A stretch of DNA of 64,000 nt from Chrysomallon squamiferum (Eukaryota; Mollusca; Gastropoda; Neomphalida; Peltospiridae). This document shows, piece after piece, positions 22,786 through 34,916 of the stretch. The translations under genes were made by a program, and so were the position numbers. The stretch is taken from assembly GCA_012295275.1 (NCBI GenBank), contig CM022676.1, positions 15,266,622 through 15,330,621 of the forward strand. The letters run 5' to 3'. Numbering within the stretch: the stretch's first letter is position 1; each line of letters begins with the position of its first letter. The notes under the pieces were generated by a model. That model did no database searches. It saw nothing but the letters and a program-made list of their open reading frames with translations, and was not told where the DNA came from.

Positions 22786-22878
22786 GCGCAGACACTGTAT
22801 TAATAATGAATTGTTCAGCTCTTCGTAAATAATACCCGGTATATCTCTGTGTATCTCGTGCAGCATAACATACCTGAC
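22786..22878 (-). CDS. Minus-strand exon-like block with ITIM-like IIYEEL
   Basis: 93 bases open throughout, ending in a textbook donor (CTGCGC then GTAAGT). Residues include RYVMLHEIHRDI and PGIIYEELNNSLLIQCLR. IIYEEL matches the ITIM consensus [S/I/V/L]xYxx[L/V/I] exactly. The acceptor position reads TGG where related copies have TAG, so this copy may not be spliced. At least nine other copies exist on this strand; none is shown to belong to a complete gene. If translated it would be cytoplasmic. Its first part is homologous to the plus-strand second exon, its last part is not. Confidence 0.4.
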
Positions 22879-23901
22879 CCACATAGCAAACAAACACATA
22901 CTTGCTGTACTGTTATAGAAGTATCGTTCGAGCACCATTGAATGTACACGGAAGTACGTGAAAAACAAAACGAACATTTTAAAAGTATCTTTACGTCTTG
23001 TATAGCGATCTCACAAATAAAATAAGAAAAAGACAGCTGCAGAGTAATTAACATTAATGTTCAATTGTCGCATGTATGTATTGAATCATCGAAACAGCAA
23101 TCGGAGAAAATGACAAATAATATAAATCTATTCTTCATACTACGAAATTGTTTGATTTCATTTTTCCTGATCCACCAATAGAACAATTTCCTGGTATCAG
23201 GATTCAATAGGGTTTTATCTCATTTTATCTACCTTGATTCCCAGACGGGTACCCGACAATTTGGCCCTGTGTAACAGATTGACATGTTTCCAAATCTATT
23301 TGATCTAACAGTGATATAAGTGACTTCATGGTTAATCAGAGTCATGTGCATGAAGGACCTGCGAAAACCGAACTTACCTTATTTCAAAATTGTGTGAAAT
23401 CTTTAGGTTGTACAAATAAACGATGAAATATGTATATAATTCAGACTGGAAACCAAATATAAATAAAATACTGTTATATAGTTCTGTGTGACTCAAGTTA
23501 CTTTGTATTCCGCTCAAATAAACGAAGTAGTATATGGTGAACTGCTGTGATGGAAACAAAACACACATTTTAATGCTTAATAAAGATCATGATGTGGATA
23601 TGATGACTTATCTTACAGACATTCAGAATGATTCGGAACAGATCAAGGATTTACTGGAGTATAATTATCATTTCCGTACCTTAGTAATTCCCATCATGAA
23701 TCAGCTTAGCCTCTCTGGGAAAGAGTTAAGTATCACACATCTTTGTTGAGGATGTTGCCGTTTGAAAAAGAATTAATTTTTCGGAAATAGCCAAAAAAAT
23801 GAACAAAGAAGATAAACTTAAGAATAGTGGGTAAAATATCATGAGGTGTTAAAGATAGTGAATGACTAGGAGAGAAGTGAAGACTGTTTTTTGATTTACA
23901 G

Positions 23902-23984
23902 ATTCTTCCCACACAGATTATGAACAGGTATCCCGAAGTCACACAATAGCTGTTACATATTTATTAGTAGTAGTCAGTCTGTAA
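23902..23984 (+). CDS. Terminal-exon cassette, intact copy
   Basis: Acceptor TTGATTTACAG, phase 1, then 26 codons and TAA: SSHTDYEQVSRSHT followed by the hydrophobic IAVTYLLVVVSL. The C-terminus resembles a short GPI-anchor signal (small residues, then about 12 hydrophobic residues to the stop), or it may just be an apolar end. It has the same frame and length as 35928 and 45326. It is an orphan here because the nearest upstream second exon (22195) lacks an acceptor. Confidence 0.45.
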
Positions 23985-24574
23985 CATGAGCTTTACCACT
24001 GAAAGAACATCACCTTGTCAGAAAAGAAATGAGACTTTTCCATTAATCAAAAGTGAAAAAAATCTCAACTATAATGTAGGGATGAAGAATTTCTAGATAT
24101 ATTTCATATCCATTCATAATTACAATGATCATTTAGCAAGATATATTTTCATTATATATCAAAAGATAGGATTACACTAAAATGGATTTCATTGGTTAAT
24201 GTTTTATGTAGATAACAACTTCAGAATGCGCCTGCGTTGAAAAATCACATATAATATTATTTTTAATAGCTACCATCTAATACTTTCTGTATGTAGTATT
24301 TTGAAGACACTAAAGATAATCATTCGCTGAAGAATTTATCGAAATTAACTGAATCAGTATAGAAGTTGAGAACAAAATGTCTTTAACTAAACACACAAAT
24401 ATACAAATCATTGTTCACAGAATTAGCCACAAACACGCACAGATGCGCGCGCGCACACACACTCTCTGCAATCACATTTAGACATATAAGTATTCAGGGA
24501 TATTTTAGCTTGCGTTTCTGAAGTATATATAACGTCAAACTATTTTGAATGCACAAATATACAGAGATACAGGC

Positions 24575-24828
24575 AGATAGAGGTAGCTAAAGTAAATAGA
24601 CAGACCAGAACGAATACTTTTCTTCACTATTCTTAATAACAGTGCGTTTTATTTCACATGTCATACGATCCATTTTATCTACTAAAAGCTTTGAAACAGG
24701 TCTGCGGTCACCAAACAAACTATTCAGGTCGTCGTAAATAACACCCGGATACACGTTTGTGTGTGTCGTGTACATAACAAACAACCACTGATTTGTTCTC
24801 TTATCTTCATATGCACGTCATGTGAATA
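24575..24828. repeat. Homogenised tract, near-identical to 36605-36858
   Basis: 254 bases differ from the unit B copy at a single position (24764), while the 60 bases on either side differ at several. It fuses part of the plus-strand promoter region to a truncated minus-strand block encoding NVYPGVIYDDLNS (24722-24776). The 65-codon minus-strand frame spanning it (24587-24784) is therefore a chimera. Confidence 0.75.
24722..24776 (-). pseudogene. Truncated ITIM-like block, VIYDDL
   Basis: Retains the codons for VYPGVIYDDLNS but has lost the block's first third and its donor. Upstream sequence (TGTTTGTTATGTAC) is the remnant of the usual TGTTTGTTATGTAG acceptor. Identical in protein to 36752-36806. 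Confidence 0.5.
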
Positions 24829-25139
24829 ACGGCTGAACGCTATGAAATGTTTGGAAAACGAAAACGTTATTTTAAAATTATCTTTACGCAATGTTCTGAA
24901 AAATAAAAACAGAAAAAGATGAACCTGCAAATAATTAACGTTAATCTATAGTAGTCATATCGATACTCATCAATGAAACCTTTAAGTACTAAACGAATCT
25001 TTCCCTGTAAAAATAACAAAACATTTAAAATATCACTTTTATTCAGTTATTAAAGAAACTTCAAAAATGTTTTAGACAAGTATACACCCGTATTAGTTGT
25101 TTAGCATGAACGAATTTGATTAATTTTATCACAGCTTAA

Positions 25140-25500
25140 AAAATCCTCTCTTTTAAATATATTTTTTACTGGTCGGATGTCAACACTTCCTGGTTCACTA
25201 GTGAGATGTTCGATGATGTGTGTTTTCTATTCTCTGTGGTAAGAACGTTTGTTTTCTATCACCTGAATTACTGCAGAGAAAGGTTTAAGTTTTCTAGGTC
25301 TTAATAATAGACGATACTAAGGTATTAAGTTATTATGCTCACCTGTTCCGGTTTGTACAGGCAAAAAAAAAAAAAAAAAAGGCACAAATATTAAAAGGAC
25401 ACATTAGCTATATTGTTATAATAATTCCTTTACACATTAGTTACATTCACACGTGCAAATAAATAAATACATACATACACACGCTTTGGTATCTATATTA
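25140..25500. repeat. Interspersed block shared with 54190-54490 and 62030-62300
   Basis: All three contain 'caacacttcctggtt', 'gatgatgtgtgttttc' (diverged at 62 kb) and '.ttaaaaggacacattagctata'. It continues at 25590-27080 matching about 54960-55920. It marks a more distant copy of the array near the right end. Confidence 0.7.
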
Positions 25501-25560
25501 ACTTAAAAACAAATTATTTATAAAAAATAATAATTAGCCTTATCACTACTTTCTGTTCTG

Positions 25561-25592
<32 letters not shown>

Positions 25593-26129
25593 TTGTTTGT
25601 TTATGTTCAGATTACATTCCATAATCTTCGTGACAGAATATATCATCATCTAAACTGATTATTGTGTACACAATGATAAATACCGGAGAGTTTATATTTC
25701 CATCATACAAAGTAAATTAGAAATGGAAATTAAGATTTGTGTTTGGAATTATAGCTCATACCAGCTTGACCAACATCTGTATTAACAAATGTCAGAGAAC
25801 TGAGTTTGTATTTTAAAGTATATACATCAAAAAAACTAATTATGAAAACCATAGGTATGTTTATTAAAATTAAAATTAAATATCAATTTATGTAGGTAAG
25901 ATAGTATTAAAGGTTATAAGTTATTATAGACCAGTTTTGTTTAATTCTGCATTTTTGTCTTCTTGTTATGCAAGATAGCTCTGATAAAACATTACAACTT
26001 ACCTAGAGATAGCTTAAAAAAACAACAACAAAAAAACAACAAACAAATAGTTTTGTTTACTGGTTTTCGTTTTGTGATGAAAATAGTGTGGCCAGTATAT
26101 CAAATTAACTGTGTTTGTTTGTTGTGCAG

Positions 26130-26213
26130 TCCAGATAAAAATAGCGTGTCACCGATACACGATACTCACAAAGGTGTATTCGGTTGCTTTTTTACGAAGA
26201 TCAAATTGTTACT
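26130..26213 (+). CDS. Second-exon cassette, intact copy
   Basis: Acceptor TGTTTGTTGTGCAG and donor GTAGGC flank 84 bases, phase 1-1. Residues: QIKIACHRYTILTKVYS then VAFLRRSNCY. It has the same length and phases as 33564-33647. The end of the exon reads in another register than the 33564 copy (an insertion and a compensating deletion), removing the FIYED motif. Downstream terminal exon at 27283 is phase-compatible; the upstream signal exon of this unit (21111) is dead. Confidence 0.4.
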
Positions 26214-27282
26214 GTAGGCTAGAGTAAGAAAAACTGTTCTATGTTACTGCGTGTATGTGTGTATGTGTGTTTGTGTGTTTGTGCATATGTGTTTGTGTGT
26301 ATATGTGTATACATATGTATATCTCTGTTGCTGTGTGTCTATGTCAATAGTTATGACTGTAGCTATGGAGAAAAGAGAAATAGTCTAAATATATTCTGTT
26401 TTATTTTATATTCGGTGATCCACTATTAGGACAATTCCATGTTATCAGGATTCATATATATTTGTGTTTATGTGGGCACTTATATACATATATTTCTGTT
26501 TCTGTGTATGTATGCCAAAAATTATGACTATACCTATGAAGAAAACAGAAATAGTCTAAACATATTGTACACATAACGAACTTATTTTATTTTATTTTGG
26601 GTGATCCACTATTATGACAATTTCTTGTTATCAGGATTTAGAAGGGTTTGATCTCATTACAACTGCCCTGATTGCTAGCGGGGAACTACAGAAACTAGGC
26701 CATGTGTAAGAGATTGACAATGTCCAAATATATTTGATCTAACAGAAAAAAAAGACTAGGAATTTATGTGGCTTGATGGGTAATGAAAAATATGTGCATA
26801 AAAAAAGTTACAGAAAAAGGACATGCGAAAAACGAACTAACCTTATTTCAAAACTGTAACAACAAGTTATAATTTAGACCTAAAAAAAGTATAAGCAAAA
26901 ACTATTACATAATTTCATGCTAGTCATCTTACACTTAATCCGCTGACATAAAATAAACAGTATATGGTGAACTACTGTGATGATAAAAACATTTCAATTC
27001 AAGATCATGTTGCGGATTTCATGTCTTAACTAAACATTTACAAATATTCTTAATGATTTGGAAGTGACCAAAGATTTGCCATAATTAGTATTTCCCATTA
27101 TAAATATAATTAACATCACTAGGAAATAGTTCATTATCACACTGTTCAGCTCGCGAGTCGTTAATTTTATTTCTTGAGGCAACTAATTTTTATTCGATAT
27201 AGTCTAGGGAACGATCAAAGATGATATTCCTAAGAATTTAGGGTAAAATGTTGAAAGACAAATAAAGATTTTTACCGCAAAG

Positions 27283-27350
27283 ATGATGAACAGGAATCCC
27301 GAAGTCACACAGCTCCTGCAATAGTTTTATTTCTAGAAGTGAAACTTTAA
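27283..27350 (+). CDS. Terminal-exon cassette, shortened but open
   Basis: The acceptor has shifted 12 bases inward (TTTTTACCGCAAAG), still phase 1: DEQESRSHTAPAIVLFLEVK then L and TAA. The loss of exactly four codons and the retained frame argue against random decay. The unit B counterpart at 38994 has the same change. Confidence 0.4.
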
Positions 27351-27943
27351 GCTTTACCACTGATGGAACATCTACCTGAAATATATCACCTTGTGAAAAA
27401 AGACACGAAATTGTGTCCTAAAAAAACCTAAAAGTTGACAACTATACAGCTCAGATGAAGAATTTTAGATTGCTAGATATATTTCCTATCCAGTCATAAT
27501 TATTATAATCATTTAGCAATATATATTTTCTTTATAAAAGAACAAATAAGATTATAAAAAAATAATTCATTAATTGTTTGATGCTTACTGCATGTTGATA
27601 ACAGCTTCAGAATGCGCTTCTGTTGACAAATCACTAATAACATGATTCTCCGATAGTTACAAAGTAATTATTTCTGTGTTTACTATATTCAAGACACTAA
27701 AGATAGATATTTGCTGAAGAATTTATGAAAATAAACCGAATCAGCATAAACGTTCAGAACAAAATATTAGTAAACATACGAACATGTGAGTCGTTCACAG
27801 AAACAGACACACACAAACACACGTCCGTGCGATCGCATTTAGACACTTTCACACAAGCATCAAAGTATCTGAAGTTTACATAATGACAGACAATTTTGAA
27901 TAAATAAATAGATAGATGGACAAATAGACAGATAGATAGATAC

Positions 27944-27976
<33 letters not shown>

Positions 27977-28234
27977 TAGCTAGATCGATAGATAGATCAA
28001 GATTAATGGAGGTTCAGGTAGACAGACTACCACAAAGAAAGGTTCTCTTCGCTATTATTGACAATGTGACTTTATTTATTTTGTTTTATTTTTATTATTT
28101 TTTTTGTTTTGTATTATTATTATTCTTCTGTTTTTTTATCTCATTTGTGTCCTACGTTACAGTTCAGCTCCTATGACAAAGTTCTTTGAAGCAGGTGTAC
28201 GGTTACCAAATACTGCGTCAGTCAACGAGCAATG

Positions 28235-28242
28235 TATATAAG
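28235..28242 (+). promoter_or_regulatory. TATA box of signal-exon cassette
   Basis: TATATAAG 77 bases before the ATG at 28319, in the context CAATGTATATAAGGCTAGGA. The same element is at 39916-39923 with identical spacing. In copies whose splice donor is deleted (21111, 31761) it is degenerate. Confidence 0.6.
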
Positions 28243-28318
28243 GCTAGGAAGAAGGATCTGAATTAAAGTAGTTGTGTTTGATGGAGACAGACTGAGGTAG
28301 TCAGTTTTATATTAAGAA

Positions 28319-28376
28319 ATGTCGTTCTTTCCAAATTTATGGATTGTTTTACTTTTTATACCTACAGTCATTTCAG
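28319..28376 (+). CDS. Signal-peptide first exon, intact copy
   Basis: ATG then 18 further codons and one base: MSFFPNLWIVLLFIPTVIS, then G of a split codon and donor GTATGT. It is a classical secretory signal with a hydrophobic core and a small residue at the predicted cleavage point. Phase 1 suits the second exon cassette (33564-33647), the terminal exons, and the SRCR exon at 63509. A TATA box lies at the right distance. The start is fixed by alignment of copies: all intact ones begin at this ATG and upstream sequence is promoter-like. Target gene unproven; either a small three-exon secreted protein or the first exon of a longer receptor. Confidence 0.55.
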
Positions 28377-29575
28377 GTATGTCGTATTATTTTTATATAT
28401 ATTGTTATTAAGAATGAAATCCATAAATTTAATAGTGTACCGACAGTTATATTTGTTTTAATAGTAGAAATCATAGCAAAGCGCCAATAACAGCTGCTTC
28501 TTTAAAACTGTGAATCAGTAAGGCATTGAATTATGAAGATCTTGAATTGAGTAATGGATAATTTTGTATCCATAAAGTTTGTATGTTAGATGATACTGAT
28601 AGCACAGGCACAATACTATTCGCTCTCGAATTTTGACTCGAATGTGCATAATTGCCACTATTTTCAAACTGATGTTTTGGTAATGAGTAGGTAAATTTGG
28701 ATGAAAATGTTTTATTGGAAAGATAATTTGGTAAGGATTCCATATGAGCTACAATTTCAAATGGAGTTTTTCTATTAAACGTATACTTATAAAACCCCGC
28801 AATTCCACAACAAAATTGGTTGCATTAGTTTATCAAATAAATTAAGTACACAGTCGATGGAGAAACTGTTCTGATGGTTTTAAGCTTTCATTGGTTTGTT
28901 ATTTACCTTTGTTATGTACGTTGTAAGCAAATAGACTTTGTGTTTTTTATGTCTATGTCCTTCTATAGTTATTAGTCATATCAATATTTTATTCATAGCA
29001 CTAGCACATATAAATAGAAAATTTTCTCCGTTTAAAGAGAATCATTATCTTAGTTTTGTGATTAATATTAAGAGTATGCTGTAAAGGATCGGAACATTTT
29101 GCTAACAGTACTGTAATGTCAGCATATAGTAGAATAAAAGCTTTAAATATACATTACATTTTTTATTGTTGCAATTTATTCTGGTACATTTGCCTTACTG
29201 TCTATGAGAAACTCCTCAAAATCATGCAGAAAACAAAAGTACCTACAGATTTTCTCCTTGCGTGACGCCGATTTCAGAATCAGATAAGAAACCGTTCGCT
29301 GTATTTCTTGCATTGGTATCTTAATGGATATTTACTAAAACAGTAAAACATTTCCTATTTATACCAGACCGTATTAACTTATTCCGTAATCCAGTTCTGG
29401 AGTCTCTATCAAAACATATCAAAAGCCTTCTCAAAATCTATAAAAGCAAAATGTACTTTTTTATTTTTATTATTTTATTTCATTTTATTATTTATTCATT
29501 TACTTATTATTATTTCTAATTTAGTTACATTTGTTTATTAAAATAATTAGAGACTATGAAGACAATAAGTGGTGC

Positions 29576-29646
29576 GAATAAACCGTTGTACATACCTTGA
29601 AAAATTGTTAGTGATTTATTTTTAACGTATGTACAACGGTTTATTC
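29576..29646. repeat. Perfect 20 bp hairpin at a deletion/insertion junction
   Basis: Arms 29576-29595 and 29627-29646 are exact reverse complements with a 31-base loop. It sits precisely where unit B departs from unit A (after GACAATAAGTGGTGC). Confidence 0.9.
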
Positions 29647-30313
29647 CCGAAACTGGCAGTGAGATTATAACACATCTTAACTGGACACGCCAGTTGTTCC
29701 ATTTCTGGCAGTTTATTGCTCACCCTTACTAATTGGTGTTCTGTCACCTTAATTGATGTACTTTAGTTAAACAGTATTTTGTCCACAATTTGAAAGCAAT
29801 TCAGTCATACTTTACACACGAAATTTCCCAGAAAGCATTTCACCGCAAGCTGACAAGTAGGAAGCCGTGTCCCGGGTACACGTGACGCACTCCAATCCCA
29901 GCTGGAAGAGCTGTGCTTGTCTTCTGGTAGTATTTCCTCACGCCAGTTTTCCCAATTCTGGAAGCGGATTATAACACCTCACCGCTTACCTAATGTGGAG
30001 ACTGCCAGTGTTGGGAACATACAACATACAACACGCAAACCAACTTTAAAATAGTCTGAATTTTACTTAAAATTATAATCATACTAAATAACATTAAAGG
30101 TTATATATTATTATAGATTAATTTAATTTATTTACAAATGTGTCTTTCTGTTATACAAGATCACGCGCTTAACAAATTACAATTTATTTCAAAATATTTT
30201 TAAAAAGCTATTTTGCCCCATCCCCGAATATTTCAGTGTACTGGTCACAGCTTTTTTGACGAATCTCGCCAGTATATGAAATTAAATCTGTAACGTGTCT
30301 GTTTTTTATGTAG

Positions 30314-30390
30314 GTGAGATAAAAATAGTGTGATTGATACACGAGATACACTAAAGTACACCCACTGTTATTATTACATCTTACACAGCA
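30314..30390 (+). pseudogene. Second-exon cassette copy, dead (in-frame TGA)
   Basis: Acceptor TTTTATGTAG, then EIKIV and TGA caused by a short deletion. Counterpart of 19806. Confidence 0.6.
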
Positions 30391-30595
30391 CCTGCCGTTT
30401 TAATAGGTTGGAGCAAGACAGACTATTCTAAGTGACTGTCATACGTTTAAATGTTTTGTGTATATATATGTTTCTTTTCATCGTTTCAGATGTGCGTGGG
30501 CACATTTCTGTTTATGTGTCTATGTATATTTATGTCTACGTGTGTATGTTTATGTGTGTTTGTCTGTACGTGTAGACATATTTCTTTACTTACAG

Positions 30596-30679
30596 ATTGT
30601 CACAACAAGGATGTTGAAACACGAATCCCGTAGTAACATAATGCCTCCATTATTTCTATTAGTAGCTATCGAAGTGTAA
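30596..30679 (+). pseudogene. Terminal-exon cassette copy, frameshifted
   Basis: Acceptor CTTACAG. The phase 1 frame hits TAG after CHNKDVETRIP; the shifted frame gives SNIMPPLFLLVAIEV then TAA. Counterpart of 20072. Confidence 0.6.
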
Positions 30680-31264
30680 CGAGCGCTTTACCACTGATAC
30701 GACAACACAGGCCACTGCACATGAAAAACATCACCTTGACAGAAAACAGGTGACACTGTGTTTTTAAAAATTTGAAAAGTTGACAGCTATATAGTTGGGG
30801 TGAAGAATTTCTAGATATATTTCATATCCATTCGTAGTTATAATTATCATTTACCAAGAACCAAAAATCCACTCACAATTATATTAATTATTTAGTAAGA
30901 GCGCAATAGATTTTCATTGTATCTCTCACGCAAGAGACGATATGATTATTAAAAAAGTAAAATTCATTGAGTATTTACTAATTTACATGTTGATAACGCA
31001 TTCAACCAGCGCCCTTGTATTATGGATGGTTGCTTGCTGTAGTCACACGTAATGCTATTCTAAATAATACTACTAATGATATTATTCTTTTTATAGGCGA
31101 TGAATCAATTATTTGTATGTGTTTTGTTTTAGAGAAAGTAAACATATTTATTTCACAAATTCTGAATTCGCTGAAGAATTTTTCCAAATTGGCTGAATCG
31201 GTACTGATGTTCATAGGAGAATATCCTGTAACTGAACATTCGAATATAAGAATCTTTCACAGAA

Positions 31265-31324
<60 letters not shown>
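31265..31324. repeat. (AC)n microsatellite
   Basis: About 60 bases of CA/AC repeat followed by an imperfect CACAGA stretch to about 31390. Unit A has a shorter, interrupted version at about 20670-20740. Confidence 0.95.
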
Positions 31325-31328
<4 letters not shown>

Positions 31329-31760
31329 ACACACACACACAAACACACACACAGACACAAATACACAGACACACACACACGCACACACAGACACACTCAC
31401 AATCACATTTAGAAACTCTCACACAAGTGTCTATGGATATTTCAGATTTGTGCAGTGTATATAATGGCAAACTATTTTGAATAAATAATTAGAGACAGAT
31501 AGGTAGATAAAGATAAACGGACAGACAGGTAGACAGACTACCACAAAGAAAGGTTTTCTTCACTGTTCTTGATAACAATACTTTTTTATTTCATCCGTGT
31601 GATACGTTCCACTTCAGCTACTAATAACACACAAGTGTGCGATTATCAGTTAAACTGCGTCAGTCAACGTGTTATGTACATTATGAAACGAATCAGGATC
31701 TGAATTAATTTAATTGTGTTTGATGGAGACAGACTGATGTAGTCAGTTTTTAATTAAGTC

Positions 31761-31818
31761 ATGTCTTTCTTTACATGTATCTGGATTTATTTATTTGTAA
31801 TACCTACAGACGTTATAT
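31761..31818 (+). pseudogene. Signal-peptide exon copy with deleted donor
   Basis: ATG then SFFTCIWIYLFVIPTDVI. Lesions are the same as in 21111: donor deleted and TATA degenerate (TACATTATG). Shared lesions mean this copy was dead before the unit was duplicated. Confidence 0.7.
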
Positions 31819-33116
31819 TTATATATGTAGTTATTAAGAGTGAAATACGAATGATGATTATAATGATGATGATAATGATGAAGATAATAATAATAATAAT
31901 AATAGTAATAATAATAATAATAAAATTAATAATAATAACAATAACGCAAACAGAGTAAGTTCTAGATTAAATCTAATGGTATTCCGACTCTTATATTTGT
32001 TTCAAATTAACGAATATTTGCTTCTTTGAATTTATTAATCAAAGATTTTCAGTGTATTGTTGTTTATTTTATTTAAAACTGGGAAGCAGCGAGGCTTGGA
32101 ATTATGAGGATAATAATTGAATAATGACTAAGTCTGTATCGACAAAAACTTCACAGCTGAAATTCTGTGTGCTGGATGGTACAACTAGCTTAATATTACT
32201 GGTTCACGAAGTTTGACATTTTTTTCACAGATGGACATAACTGCCACTATTTTTGGATGGATACCTAGCTAATGAGTAGGCCAATTTTGATGAAAATGTT
32301 TTATTGGTAAGGATTCCAAATTTGTCACTAGGTAGACTACAATATAAAAAACTTCTTTAGGATTTTTGGATTTTAGTAATAAAATACACTTAAAATGAAA
32401 ATGCTGACAACACATAGAGATTAAATAATACAGAAATGCACGAGGCTGAAATACGGTTAAAACCTAAGATTATGAAGTCATAAGTTGTATTTATTTATTT
32501 TCTTCTTGGGGTTGGGCGGGGGCTGAGTTGGTCATAAAATGGACTTCAGCCATATTTTAGTACATCTTGAACTATTCTTTGTTCTTTATTCTTGAGATTT
32601 TAATAATCTGATCCTGTAGTTGTATCTTTATTACTGATTTATAATTGAACATATTAAATTACTCTGCCACAGCATGAAAGAAAATTTAAACAGTTACAAA
32701 ATACAACATAGCTCATACAAATAAGCAGTATCAGTGTGTTTATTTACCCGTAACAAGTAGCACGGCTTCTTTATACTTTATATCTGACTTTGATCTCTGT
32801 AAAGTGTTACATGTGAACCGGAGAACTGTAACTTGTAAGATATGTGACTTCAGTCTCGTTTTCACGAGCAGACGATTTTTTTTTTTTTTTCTTAACGAGA
32901 AATTACGGTGGAAAACAAACAAACTTCAAACACGTGTTCTCGTTGGGAAAGAGTTCTGTTTTCATTTTTATTATTATAATTGTTGTTGTAATTCTGGCAG
33001 CAGATGTAAAATTAATTCAAGCAAACATTATTCATTTGAAAATAATTTAACAATAATAACAGTGAAAAGGATTATGATTATATGAAGTACCTATACTAAT
33101 TACTTTATTCTTGCTA

Positions 33117-33128
33117 TAATAATAATAA

Positions 33129-33196
<68 letters not shown>
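33117..33196. repeat. (ATT)n microsatellite
   Basis: About 75 bases of ATT, followed by a short TA run at 33215-33232. Confidence 0.95.
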
Positions 33197-33199
<3 letters not shown>

Positions 33200-33563
33200 A
33201 ACTTTACGTTTTTATATATATATATATATATAGCTTTACCAACATCTGTATTAACACACATCAGACAACACTGTGTGTATTTTAACGTATGTACATCAGA
33301 CAAACAAACAATGGAAATCATAGGTGAGCTTTTTAAAATGAACGTAAGATAATATTGAAAGTTACACATTATTACATAATTTTATTTAATTTGTCATAGT
33401 TGTCTTCTTGTTACGCAAGATCGCTCTGTTAAATCATTATAGCTTACCTAGAGATAATTTTAAAATGTTCTTTTTTCCAAATATTTTTGTAGACTTCTTT
33501 TCGTTCGGTGCTCAAACTAGCGTGACCAGCATATTAAATTCACTGTGTTTGTTTGTTATGTAG

Positions 33564-33647
33564 GTCAGATCAAAATAGTGTGTCACCGATACACGATACT
33601 CACAAAAACATACTCAGGTTTTATTTACGAGGATCAGACTCGTTACT
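33564..33647 (+). CDS. Second-exon cassette, intact copy
   Basis: Acceptor TGTTTGTTATGTAG and donor GTATGT flank an 84-base, phase 1-1 exon with no stop: QIKIVCHRYTILTKTYSG then FIYEDQTRY. The single cysteine and the run of basic and aromatic residues do not match a family I know. FIYED resembles the IIYEEL/VIYDDL of the minus-strand blocks and the two are homologous over their first half. It splices in frame from the signal exon at 28319 and into the terminal exon at 35928, giving a mature product of roughly 55 residues. Confidence 0.45.
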
Positions 33648-33989
33648 GTATGTTAGAGTAAGACAGGCTGTTCTATGTTATTGTGTGTGTATTTATGTAT
33701 TTATGTGTGCGTGTATATATAATAATGACTTTCACGGTAGGGAAAGCGAAACCTGATGGCAATGATTAGAAATATTATTTTCTGAAATGTATTACCTGTG
33801 TCTCTGTTCACGGTTTCAATTTGCTATGAATATGCTTCACACAATTTTAATATGGAATGCATTTCACCGTTGTGTCGATACATGGTTTTCAGTACTGCAT
33901 ATTAATAAGTGAAGAAGAAAATTAAAATAACTTTCAAATAATCATATTTATCTGATTATCTTTATTCCTGTTTTTTCTTCATTTTTATA

Positions 33990-34049
<60 letters not shown>
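33990..34049. repeat. (ATT)n microsatellite
   Basis: About 58 bases of TTA/ATT. The unit A counterpart is at 22643-22682. Confidence 0.95.
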
Positions 34050-34107
34050 TTCGTTGTCGTTGTTGTTGTTATTAAACAGTTGCTATTGATATACTCAAGA
34101 ATGTTGC

Positions 34108-34200
34108 GCGCAGACACTGTATTAACAATGAATTGTTCACCTCTTCGTAAATAATACCCGGTATATCTCTGTGTATCTCGTGCAGCGTGACCTATCTGAC
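34108..34200 (-). pseudogene. ITIM-like block, stop codon and mutated donor
   Basis: Same 93-base length as 22786-22878. The acceptor (TGTTATGTAG) is intact here, but the third codon is TAG and the donor is GCAACA. The motif reads IIYEEV. Confidence 0.55.
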
Positions 34201-34479
34201 CTACATAACAAACAAACACAGACTTGCTGTACTGTTATAGCAGTATCGTTCGAGCACCACTGAATGAACACGGAAGTACGTGAAAAACAAAACGAACATT
34301 TTAAGTGTATGTTTACGTGTGCTATAGCGATCTCACAAACAAAATAAGAAATAGACAGCTGCAGAGTAATTAACATTAATGTTCAATAGTCACATGTATG
34401 TATTGAACCATCGAAATCGCAAAAGACGAAAGGGACTGTTTTCCACCGGGAAAACACCGTTGTGTTAATTGTCAAACAC

Positions 34480-34481
<2 letters not shown>

Positions 34482-34516
<35 letters not shown>
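34482..34516. repeat. (CT)n microsatellite
   Basis: About 34 bases of CT repeat in sequence missing from unit A. Confidence 0.9.
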
Positions 34517-34518
<2 letters not shown>

Positions 34519-34845
34519 TACTGTTTTATGTTTTAAGGCATATACAACACAAAAGCAAGCTATATAATCGTAGGAGTGTTTATTAAAATTAAAATAAAAT
34601 ATTTATTAAGGTAGGTAAGCTAATATTAACGGTTATATATTAATATAGACTAATTTGACATAATCTACACGTTTGTCTTCTTGTTATGCAAGATCAAGCA
34701 GTTAATGAATTACAATTTTTCTTAAAAACAATTTTAAAATATTTGTTGGTCCCATAATATTTCAGTATACTGCTCTCTTACTTTTGACGAAACTCGCCAG
34801 CATATCAAATTAAATCTGTAAAGTATCTGTTTGTTTGTTATGAAG

Positions 34846-34916
34846 GTGAGATAAAAATAACGTGTCACTGATACATTTACGAGTGTTATTTACGAGGATG
34901 AAACCTTAAACAGGAT
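34846..34916 (+). pseudogene. Second-exon cassette copy, dead (in-frame TGA)
   Basis: Acceptor TGTTATGAAG, then EIKITCH and TGA. A deletion then restores a VIYEDE-like reading in another frame. No counterpart in unit A. Confidence 0.5.

Noticed and set aside
24587-24784. 65-codon minus-strand frame identical in protein to 36617-36814
   Set aside because: A chimera of antisense promoter sequence and a truncated ITIM-like block; the identity comes from a homogenised DNA tract, with no splice sites or start context.
31015-31470. 149- and 105-codon frames across the CA repeat
   Set aside because: Thr-His and Cys-Val repeats are artefacts of (CA)n; the unit A equivalent is not open.
32804-33085. 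Open frames around a T-rich tract
   Set aside because: They run through the poly-T and the repeat block; unit A lacks the same frame.
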